Below are positions 44,052 to 53,184 of a stretch of 64,000 nt of DNA, in pieces (position 1 is the first letter of the stretch; the number at the start of each line of letters is the position of its first letter). Source of the stretch: Nigrospora sphaerica (lineage: Eukaryota > Ascomycota > Sordariomycetes > Amphisphaeriales > Apiosporaceae). The stretch is taken from contig JAGVVL010000002.1 in assembly GCA_018287875.1 (NCBI GenBank), forward strand, positions 7,626,001 through 7,690,000, in the 5' to 3' direction. The position numbers and the translations under genes are program-made. The notes under the pieces are model-generated. The model did not search any database and was not told where the DNA came from. It saw only the letters and a list, made by a program, of their open reading frames with translations.

Positions 44052-45659
44052 GCTCAAGTCGCATCCACCAGTGAACGATGCGTCTCAGATGTGGTGATGG
44101 TGGGAGGTGGTGGTGCTGGTCTCGTCGCACAGACGGTTGGTTCCTGTTCAGAGGTGCCGGATCACGTGGGCCAGTTCCCTGGGGCAGACGAAAGCAACGG
44201 CGTCGGGATCGCAATATGGCTTTGCACGTCGGCTTGGTCTGACCGAGGCTCGACGGATGAATGGTGGAAAGAGAGTACGACCGCTAATATTGACAGTCCA
44301 AGAGCCTCAACATTTCCTGTTCTGCCTCGGCTCGCCAAGACCTCGAGTGGTGACATCATGCCCGTACCTGATGCCCCCATTGACCGATTTCCAGTGTAAC
44401 GTTTATGCATCTACCGGAGCGCTAAGCCTTGGGGCTGGAGCTTATCTCATCGTAACTGCGCCGACATCCGCAGCTGATCTTCAGTACTAGCCTTATTTGC
44501 TATAGAACTAGCTGTCGCACGGTTCTTCGCTGCTTTCCTGCGTCTTCCAACTTGGTAAGTGTAAGTACTGAAATAGGTTAAGGTCTCGGGATGTAAGGGT
44601 TTCAAGGACGAAGTCGTTACTTGACCTCTCATGTACTCCATCGGAATACTTCGTCGCAGCAATATTTTCCCTCGTCGGACAATAGTTTACAAGAACCCGG
44701 TACAGCCCGCCTTAAGCGGTACCCACGAAGAAGTGCTGGGGTTGGTAAAGCATGCGCTGAGGCTTGCCTCTAATTGATACCTAGGTATTTGGGAGGGGAA
44801 TGGAAGGCGGAGCTCTCAGCTGGGTTGAAAGAGAGCCGAGAGAGCACACGAAAGCCTCGCCGCCACTTTATGGCCTCTCCGTTCACTCGAGATATAGTTG
44901 GCGTAAACAGCGCACCGCTCTTAATGAAAAGAAACGGTAGTCTTCACGACGAGCTAATGGGAACCCCGGTCTTTGGTTTGAAGCTTCTCTTAGCGTGTTA
45001 AGCGTGGAAGACCGCTCAGAATATAATTGAAGTATGGCTTCGTAATGAAAATTATGAATTACTTCACATATCCGCTTATGCGAAGCTTCACTAACCAACC
45101 ACCTACCCAGCTCAAGTTCTGTCCCCAGGCATACATAGTATGCTGTCGCTGTCGCTGTGTATTTATCTTGTTGGCTTATTGAAGCACTTGATCACAAGCA
45201 TTCATCGACAACGTGTTGGGCGTTGTTAATAATCGCGTTGTAGCTCCAAGCGTTTTGGTCTGTTTGTTATTATTGCACTGCCAGAGTCCGTTTGCTCGCT
45301 TGCCTTCCACAACGTGCAGGAGAGAAATACCGTCTTTAAACCGATGCCATGATGAGTCCGGGGGGTTTTGCACGGGACATTGCTGCGCTTGTCTCGCAGG
45401 AGCTGCGGCTTCAACGCAGGGTTCATTTCCGTGGCCTGGATCCGAGCATGCTGAATACTGCCGTTCAGTGCCTCTACCCGGCTCGGGGAGGTCTATCGTC
45501 CACCGGACCGCCCTACGGCAACATGCCGAAACTCGGTGGATGCCGTGGAGGACGACGAGATGGCCAAGGTGACAAAAACACATGATATTGCCGGGTACGG
45601 GTGGTAAGGGCTGAACATAATTTCTTCGAGGCTGCTCCTTGGACCCGGGGCTGTTACAT

Positions 45660-46493
45660 TTAGGCCCTGCTGATGGTGTTGACTTTGTACGATGGATGCA
45701 ACTTGCCCAATCTAGGCAGACAGGGGACTTCTGTTTCTCTGCCACCACAGCCTCGATATAGGGATCCTCGGTCGGGACCACGGGCCGCAAACCCTTCTAC
45801 GTGAACCCGAATGACAGCGGCCCCGTCTTGAGATGGCTCTAACTCAAGGCGAGACACTGTCTCCGGTGAAAGACGGGGCCCCGTGGCCTTCGCGCAGACT
45901 TTGCTATTCACTCGTGTCAGCTTATGTGGCTGGTTCACATCACACCAAACAGGGGCTCGTTCTGCTTCGCAACAGGCAGGTAGATCCTTCGCGGCTCTCC
46001 CGGATGCCGGAACACGGGGCCACTGACTAAGCGGCACCTCAACACGATCTGACATGCCCAGGGGGCACCCCACGACAAAACCCCAGAAATCCTCGCTAAG
46101 TGGCTCTCGATCCCGGGGAAGAGTGGGATGAACATGCACAGAGACGTTTTGGGCTCGCACTAAGCCCTGTGTCACGCGAAAGCGAAAGATGACCAGGGAA
46201 GAAATGTGGCCACACGTAAGGCCAACACGAATCGGACGTCGCCCTTCCCCTGCAGCCTTGCCGGTGGGTACACACGCTTCACTGCGAAGCGACCAGGTTA
46301 CTTTGACGTTGATGACGGGATTATAGGTCCTCGGAGAATACTGCGAATTCGATGTCAGCCGAAGCACCGCCTTCTCATCGCTGTCAGGCCGGCGCCACCA
46401 CTCCTTACGGTCATCGTCGAACGTGACTTGGATGAGCCCTAGTACTTTCGCATGCAGCGCTTTGTTTACTCGATATCCACAAACGTTATTCAA
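45660..46493 (-). CDS. Uncertain hypothetical protein or pseudogene
   Basis: Minus-strand open frame of about 277 codons. It lacks a good ATG at its start (it opens with TTG), so an upstream exon would be needed. Residues 14-60 look protein-like (VLGLIQVTFDDDRKEWWRRP, then VLRLTSNSQYSP and NVKVTWSLRS), and VGLTCGHISSLVIFRFRV follows. Past about 46080 the composition becomes less convincing. Near 45790 a second minus frame gives DPYIEAVVAEKQKSPVC, so the coding signal may switch frame there, by splicing or by a frameshift. I do not recognise a family. Confidence 0.35.
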   Translation of the reverse strand: MNNVCGYRVNKALHAKVLGLIQVTFDDDRKEWWRRPDSDEKAVLRLTSNSQYSPRTYNPVINVKVTWSLRSEACVPTGKAAGEGRRPIRVGLTCGHISSLVIFRFRVTQGLVRAQNVSVHVHPTLPRDREPLSEDFWGFVVGCPLGMSDRVEVPLSQWPRVPASGRAAKDLPACCEAERAPVWCDVNQPHKLTRVNSKVCAKATGPRLSPETVSRLELEPSQDGAAVIRVHVEGFAARGPDRGSLYRGCGGRETEVPCLPRLGKLHPSYKVNTISRA

Positions 46494-47030
46494 CCATCTT
46501 GAACCCCTTCCCTGCCGATGGTCGCCTCGATAAACGCTTGTACGTGGGGAGACTGGCCATTGGGTTTAAACCGAGCCACCATGACCTTGTTGACAGGAAA
46601 GTTCCGTGTGGCCGCATCGCCAGCCCTGCGGGGTGGCGCCTCGGAACAAAGACAGATTCCGACGGACTAAGGTCGAAGAGGTAGAAAAGCGTCCGGCGAG
46701 AGACGAGTGCATTGAGCCACTGGGGCGCCCTTCCCAGCATCATTTTTGTCCGTCCCGGCCATCCGGACGAGGGCCTGCCCCCCAAAGGATTGTTGTGATC
46801 TCACGAGTATGATCCATCATCCTGTAGGACCGTATGAGAGTACGAATCAGCCGCCCTTGTTTGCTTCCCCATACTGCCTTCCGGTCCTTGGCCTCCTACC
46901 ACGGCTGGCTGGGTAGTTCTTACCACCAAGAAAACGACCAAGCCTCATGACGACGTGACGATCCCATGAGAAGACGTCAAGCGAGCCCGATCTGCCACGT
47001 CCAGAAGTGGACTTGTTTATCAGACACGCA

Positions 47031-47038
47031 TATATAAG
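47031..47038 (+). promoter_or_regulatory. TATA box
   Basis: TATATAAG, 134-141 nt upstream of the ATG of the secreted cysteine-rich gene at 47172; the strongest TATA match in the right half of the window. Confidence 0.6.
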
Positions 47039-47171
47039 CCCCTTCTTCCGTCCCGTGAGTCCCAATCTCTGGGGCAAGTCCTCGAGGTACTTTTCTGTCA
47101 GCACTTACCCAAGAAACCCCGTCACAACCTCATAATCTTATAATCGCCCTTCCGGTTCAGCCTCCGACAAG

Positions 47172-47555
47172 ATGGTCAAGATCGCCACCCTCAGCACGGC
47201 TCTCGCCATTGCCATCACAGGGGCCTCGGCTGAGTGTACGAAGCACTGTGTGCCGGGCGTGGCCTACTGCGGATGGCAGCTGCTGGATGTCAGCCAGTTC
47301 AGTAAGTGAAAAGGAAACCTCACCCCGGATCCGGTTAACGGCGGCGTGCCCCGACGCGAGGGCTGACGAGGGAGCGTAGACTGCACCATGGAGGACCTTC
47401 GCAACACCAAGGGCGGCCAGTACTGGGACTCGCGGTACACGTGCGCCGCCGGCGGCACGAGCGCTGACGAGATCGAGTGGTGCCCGGGCGGCCAGAACCA
47501 CTGCAAGCCCGCTTCCGACTCCCGCTGCGATAACACCAACGCCTGCTGCGCCTAA
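47172..47555 (+). CDS. Secreted cysteine-rich protein, 101 residues
   Basis: Exons 47172-47301 and 47380-47555 (78-nt intron: GTAAGT donor, GGCTGACG branch, CGTAG acceptor). A signal peptide MVKIATLSTALAIAITGASA precedes an 81-residue mature chain with ten cysteines, including C-x3-C near the start and a terminal ACCA. Even cysteine number and small size suggest a disulfide-bonded extracellular protein; such proteins are common effector or antimicrobial candidates in fungi, but the sequence shows no specific function. The gene stands alone in a gene-poor region with its own TATA box and ends in front of the Pth11-like gene, to which it is convergent. Confidence 0.85.
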
Positions 47556-48449
47556 GGGGCCCTGGCTGTTCTGTCTATTGGTGCAGATATGTCGAGTGCC
47601 AGAGGGCAGTCTTTCAGGGGTTTGCGTTTTGGGTGGGGGCAGGGAAAGGACGAGCTAAGGGGCGAAACACCCTAACTACACTGCTCCGGTTCCCTTCACG
47701 GTACTGTTCATTAGCTGGCCAGCTGCTACACTCTTTCAACTACGTACTCGGTAATTATGGTAATCTATGCGCTCACTCCCACCTGTAAAGGTGTCTTTGT
47801 TGTCATAAATTTCCTCGTTAGGTTGAGGGCACATCGCTATCGTTTCCGGACGATACATACATGGGTTCTCATTTCTCTACCCAGCTCTTGTATGGGCTGG
47901 AAGCTCGGACGTAAGCGCGACCGGCCTCAGAGCCCACACCTGAGCGTGTATTCTCATCTCAAAAGCCCTGATCGAACGGGCGCGCCGCTTTTGGTATGTG
48001 CGGTGCGGCGTATACCTCAACATTTAGCGGGGCCCCGAGAACTGCATTGCCGGCTTGCTTCATCGCCCCCTATCCATTGGTGTCTTACGAGCCTGAAAAT
48101 GGACCGGAAGCGTGAACCACTTGACCCCCGGCCCCCGACCGGAAACACGACCCCGGCGATCCAGAATGTAGAGGGTCGTATTTACCATCTATTTCGGGGC
48201 CGTGACAGACGGAACACAGCCCACAGCCACTCGGCCGCTTTCGCAGCATCGTTTCTCTCTGGGTTTCCACCGTGGTTACGCTGCTCACACTCTTTACGCC
48301 TCGGTGGCGCTGACAGAGGCGGCTATGAGCACCAAAGAGACAAGGACGCGTACCAGTTATTGTTGTTTTTATTAACTTAAACTCGCTCTACATCGCACGC
48401 TTTTTGTTGAATGACCCGCTACCCAAAGAAACAGCACCTTTGCGCCGTG
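47556..48449. other. Convergent intergenic region
   Basis: About 900 bp between two stop codons. A 207-codon plus-strand frame spans 47757-48380, but its composition is not protein-like. Nothing else seen. Confidence 0.5.
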
Positions 48450-50105
48450 CTACACGCCATGGCTGTAATCCCCCGGAAAGTTGTTGGCGTTTCTATGCCG
48501 GTCGACCAGCTCCATTTCGGACTCGCTGCCGGTTTCGGACCGCTCGCGCGTGTGCTTGACCGAGATCATTGTGGTCTTGGTGATGGCCTGGCCGCCCTGG
48601 CTCTTGGTGGTGCCAGTGCCGGTGCCGGTGCCGGTGCCTGTGCCCGTCAAGGTGCCCTTGGTGGTGCCCATGGCGCGCGAGGCGTTCTGGCTGTTCTTGG
48701 TTTGGATGTACTCGGCGCCGCGCTTCTTGAGCCGGCGGAACAGGCCGGCCATGCCTGGCATGCAGGCGCAGATGACGCCGACGTCGAGCTCGATGAGTGA
48801 CCACACGGCCAGCGCCGCGAAGTCGTACGGCGCGTTGGCGCTCTTGGTCCATCCGACGAGCGCCCGCAGGCGGATCATGCTGCAGATGGTGACGAACAGC
48901 CCGACACAGAAGGTCACGATGATACCGACCTTCTTCTTCCAGTTGAGGTCGAGCTGGAGCCTGCGTGGAGGGGGAAGAAAAGTCAGCCGCTGTCCACGAT
49001 CCCCAGGGCTCGCGCCCCGGCATTGCGGGTAGTGTCACTTACAGCTGCGGGATGGGAATGAAGAAGATCCAGAGGTCGAGGACAATGTTGAGGGCGGCAC
49101 AGACGTACGTCTGCGCGTCCATGTCGATGCACTTGCCCTGCTTCTGGTTGTCCCACCGTTCCCAGGTGAAGGAGAAGGGGACGCAGTACGTCAACAAGGT
49201 GACGACGAAGGCGACACAGAAAAGCCCCATGGTGCCCATGAGCACGAAGACGTGCTTCCGGAATTGCCGGTCCGGGAAGATGCGGAGATACAGCAGCAGG
49301 ATCGAAATCTTGGTGATGGTGGACTCGATCACGTAGGCGAACTCGGCGATGTAGAAGAGCTAAGACGGGAGAGAGCCGGGTCAGCTGGCGACAACGACGG
49401 CAACGTCGGAGGGGGGCAAGGCGACTTACGATGAGGACAATGTTGATGTGCGTATCATCCAGCGTCCAGATATCCGTACCGAGGCCGAACACGACCACTA
49501 AGAGGTCTTATCAGCAAGGGGCCCGACATAGTGCGGTTGGGGATGGCCCAACGTACTCAACTCGGCTCCTATGGTAACGGCCGTAAGCACGACGAAGGAC
49601 AAAATGATGGCCCAATCGTCGTACCCAAGCAGCATGCCGCCGAAGTACGAAGAGCGGGCTGCTAGACGTCCGGTCAGGAAGAAGGCAGCAAAGCCCCAGA
49701 GCGTCCAAGACACGACTCGGATGTGCATCTGGATGTTTCGTGGCGGAACACCGCATGTTGTGGTTACGAGGCGCTCGGCCGCGAGGTACTCGTGGGTGAT
49801 GCAGTTATTCCGGAGGCAGGCCTTGAGTTCCCCCGTGATGTACTCGTTGACGGTGTCGCAGCTCCTGCCGGGGGCCTTGGCCATGAAGCATTCAAACTAG
49901 GCAATGGTAAGCGCTGTGGGCGACGGTCGGGAGCATAGGGTGATGGGCCACCTACAGGGCACGGCTTCATCTGATCCTCCAGAGACAACAGGACAGTCGC
50001 CAAGTCCGCAGACCCCGACCCGGTCTGTTGTGACTCGGCGGCCACGAGGGCGGCGAGTACAGCAAACAGCCATGTCACCAACAGTCTGGATGTTATGGCC
50101 ACCAT
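48450..50105 (-). CDS. Pth11-like receptor with N-terminal CFEM-like domain
   Basis: Five exons: 50105-49956, 49896-49557, 49497-49430, 49359-49043 and 48960-48450, 461 residues. All four introns have clean GTANGT donors and YAG acceptors and keep frame. A signal peptide (MVAITSRLLVTWLFAVLAAL) leads to a small cysteine domain (KPCPFECF...GRSC...KACLRNNC...TTTCG). Six cysteines are visible, two short of the canonical eight-Cys CFEM, with the central C-x-C missing. About seven hydrophobic helices follow, including HIRVVSWTLWGFAAFFLTG and ISILLLYLRIF, which matches the fungal rhodopsin-like/Pth11 class of plasma-membrane sensors. The cytoplasmic tail holds a (Thr-Gly)n run. Ligand and signalling partner unknown. 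Confidence 0.87.
48608..48645 (-). repeat. 6-bp (GGTGCC)n coding repeat
   Basis: Hexanucleotide run encoding Thr-Gly repeats in the cytoplasmic tail of the Pth11-like receptor; likely length-variable. Confidence 0.8.
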
Positions 50106-50939
50106 CTTGAGCCGCGGTCGTAGGAGTCTATGCGTAGGTCACCAACGAAGCGGTTCACAACGTCAGAAGCAGACCAAAGGTGGGTGCGCGGAGGTAGTCA
50201 TAACGACGAGCCGGAAGGATTTCTCACCCATCCATCGCAGCGCCGTCTCGCTTGGCTTGCATGCCGAGATGGAGCCCGATGGTGGGGGCCGCGAGCTACG
50301 AGGGCGAACCCTGGACCCTCAAGACACGGGATGAGACCCAGTCGGGCAATGTTGAACGTCAAGTCATTTGGGGACGACCAGGGGTGCCCCCGGGCTTATC
50401 CATTCTCGACGTGTAGCCACCATATTGAAGGGGAGGGGGGCAGGCCTTGGATGAGCAACAACCCCACGGAGAACCCGACAAGGACCACCAGCACCGAAGC
50501 GAGGCGTCGTTATTTTTTTCTTCGATTCGAACCATGGAGAGGGCCAGGGGGGGTGGGGGCGGGTTCGACCCCAAGACGTCAGCGGCGGATACGACCACGA
50601 GGCGTCACCGGTGGATTCGACCAAAAGGCACCACTGGCGGGAATAGGTACGCCTGAGGAGTTCCGGCGACCGGCAAAAGAAACGAGAGGCGGGGCGTGAC
50701 ATCTCGCAAGCACGGGTGGCGCCAATCCTTCCCGCCGCGTGCAATACGAAAAACCGACGTTCTGGAAGTCGACCGTTTCAGGAGACGAAAACGACGCGAT
50801 GGCGTTCCCCCTGCCCGAGGCGGCGCAGCGTCTCCACCGGGGCGCCTTGGCCGGGGGAAGCTGGCGCAGAGCGACGAGGCCTCGCCGCCGTCTTTTCCTG
50901 GAGTCAGTTGGGGCGTAAGGGCCACAGGGCTTTCCTTCC

Positions 50940-50957
50940 GGGGGGGGGGGGGGGGGG
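50940..50957 (+). repeat. Poly-G homopolymer, 18 bases
   Basis: Uninterrupted G run between CTTTCCTTCC and TCGCGG. Confidence 0.9.
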
Positions 50958-52726
50958 TCGCGGTGCCTGGCTTGCGCCCAGAAGCGCGGGTCGCTTATAC
51001 GCATCTAGCTAGGCTTGTCCGCCCGCCTCGCAACAAATAGGGTGTCAAGCCGGGATATCCTAGCCTTGCCCGTCGACCTTCCTGGTCAGGAAGTTGGCAG
51101 GACCACGGAGAGCGCGGGCCGTGGGCGTAGCAGCGCGGGTGGAGGCACGCATGCTGATAGTCAGTCGTACGCAAGCGTACGAGGGCGAACCGGCCCCCAA
51201 ATGATGCGAGCAGAGGCGGCTCAATATATATCCCTGCGGCTTGCCAAACCGCAATCCTACCCTACTCCGCCTGGTCAAAACGGCGGGCGGCACTGGGACA
51301 ACCTCGGTGACGGGGCGGGCCCGCCTGCGGTGTTTTTGGTGCGAATAGCATCGTCTCGTGCATGTCTTGTGCATACTATGTATGGAGTATCGGATGGGGC
51401 ACAACGGAACTTGCCAGCAAGAAGGACGAGCGCACGGAAGATGGGGTGCCACGCACGGGAAAGGCGCCGCCCAGGCTCCCTAGTGCTGCGATCCGGAGAT
51501 GTCTGCAGACGCGGAAGCCGCTGCATCGGGATGACAAGACGGGGGAGGCGGCCTGCGAATCTGCGCCTTCGCCATTTCCTCTTGGACCAACGAGGGTCGG
51601 CGGGGGATCTCTCTCGGGGCTAAGACTGCGGGCAAAAGCCCGGCATCTCGAGGGTCTATCGACGGCGTCGTCGCCGGCTGGGCGCTCGCGGCCTGTCCGA
51701 TCCACCCTGGCCCCAGTGTTTGTGCAATATGCGTAGGGACGGACGATCGGGCCTAGCTGTCCACTGGGCGGCCATGATTTCTGCAAGGAATCAATCCCCT
51801 TTCCATGCGAGAAAAGCGAGAAGAACGTGGCCGACGAGGAGATGCCTAGCACCATCCACCGTAGCGCTTCCTACATATCCCCCACTGCACCCACCCCCAT
51901 CGGCGTAGTAATACATATGCGTGCCTCCGTACGAAGTGCGACGGTAGGGACCTTGCGCGCCCATGCATAAATATCCGTGGTCTACGCGTCGTACATGCGA
52001 AGGCCTGCCCGGTTTTCCTCCCTTGGTGACCCGCCCGATCGGTTTGGCTCGAAAAGCGATTCTGCAGCGGCTTGGGGGTCACACAGACGCCGTCGCATCT
52101 TCTGGCCGACCGGCTACCTGAATCGATCCCGAATTCGTGGTTAGGGCTAGGCGATCGTGCGAGGCTGATGGCAAACCCCCGAGTCATGAGGAAGTTCTTA
52201 TGCTCGGTAGACACCGGCTTGGCTGCTGCCATTCCCTCGCATGATCTGGTAACGGCCCTGCCGGTGCACGCCGACAGTCCGACGCCACCACGTGTGTTGG
52301 ATTCACTGGGGTGTGTGCGCGCGCATGGGGTGTTCGTTAGAATGCTCCGGTCCCTGAGTTAGCATGACTCGAGGCTGCTGCGGGTTAACGCCCGCTCTGC
52401 CTGCCCTGCTTGCCCTGCCTGCCTCTGCCTGTGCTGCCAAGGATTCGTGTTTATTTGTAGACCGACAGGGTGCATGGCCCAAACCACGTTGTCGAATTTG
52501 GCTGGAAATTGCACAATGGGACCGTCCTGGCCCCTGGGCGGCCAACTTGGGATGGCACAGCAGTATGTAGTGTGTGCCTTTAAAAAGGGTGATGTCGATA
52601 AGTCCCGCCCCACACCACCTTATCCACCTCACCAAACCTAAGCATGCAGAAGGGAATCTTGGCGCAGAGCAGCTTTTTGTGCAGGTGAGAGTGGATAGGT
52701 ACTCGGTGGGTAGTCCAAACATACCC

Positions 52727-53005
52727 CTATAAGGTAGTATAGTCCGCCTCCGCGGCTTTCTCCGCCTGGCCAATCAACAGCGGCTTTCCGTCTCGGTACG
52801 TGAGCTCCCACCCGTCGCCCCTCGTGCCAGACGTATCGGCAATCTGCACAGAGTACCCGTCGCCATGCGCCGTTCGGCCTGGCCTGCTGGGGACCGGGTG
52901 GACCGGAGATGGAACTTTCTCGCCACGAGGTTCGTAGTAGCCAGCAGCGGCGTAGGCGTGGATGGTAGCCCGAGGCCCTCCACAACGTATGTACCTTGCC
53001 GTTGA
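52727..53005 (-). pseudogene. Coding-like fragment without start codon, probable gene remnant
   Basis: On the minus strand a stop-free frame of about 90 codons ends at TAG 52729-52727. It reads ATIHAYAAAGYYEPRGEKVP and later AHGDGYSVQIADTSGTRGDG, ELTYRDGKPLLIGQAEKAA and ADYTTL before the stop. Amino-acid composition and G/C-ending codons look like a genuine C-terminal exon, but no ATG or clear splice acceptor opens it. Just upstream, other frames give HLVINGK (ending near 52995) and, after a frame change, YVVEGLG, as if the original gene were broken by small indels. The same decayed signal may extend to about 53110 (ENGEPLDPTTTQRV). I do not recognise the family. Confidence 0.45.
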
Positions 53006-53184
53006 TCACAAGATGCGACGCCGTTGCCCCTCGTGGCGGCCCCTAATACCAGCAGCTTGGGACGCGCTGCGTCGTGGTCGGGTCCAGGGGCTCGCCGTTT
53101 TCTATCTATTCTTCAATCTCGTTTACCCGTCTTGCCGCGAAGGTTACACCCCCCAGCTGATTTCCTGTACTAAGAACCGCCGGC

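Larger units (their letters stand above)
44052..47171. other. Gene-poor interval with one doubtful minus-strand frame
   Basis: 3.1 kb. 44.1-45.2 kb is richer in A/T than the coding parts and has no recognisable gene. 45660-46493 holds an uncertain minus-strand coding frame listed separately. 46.5-47.0 kb shows nothing clear until the TATA box of the next gene. Confidence 0.5.
50106..53184. other. Long non-coding interval upstream of the monooxygenase
   Basis: 3.1 kb. It holds an 18-base G run at 50940-50957 and a coding-like fragment at 52727-53005. Several long GC-rich frames on both strands (50.1-51.7 kb) overlap one another and look random. Confidence 0.5.

Noticed and set aside
47757..48380. 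207-codon plus-strand frame between the cysteine-rich gene and the receptor
   Set aside because: Mixed, non-biased codons, no motif, and it lies between two convergent genes.
50515..50625. tRNA-like B-box words (GATTCGAACC, GGTTCGACCCC)
   Set aside because: Flanking bases do not pair into a T-arm and no matching A-box or acceptor stem is present.
50130..51623. Several 120-200-codon frames on both strands
   Set aside because: They overlap each other in GC-rich non-coding DNA and none shows domains, signal peptide or splice context.
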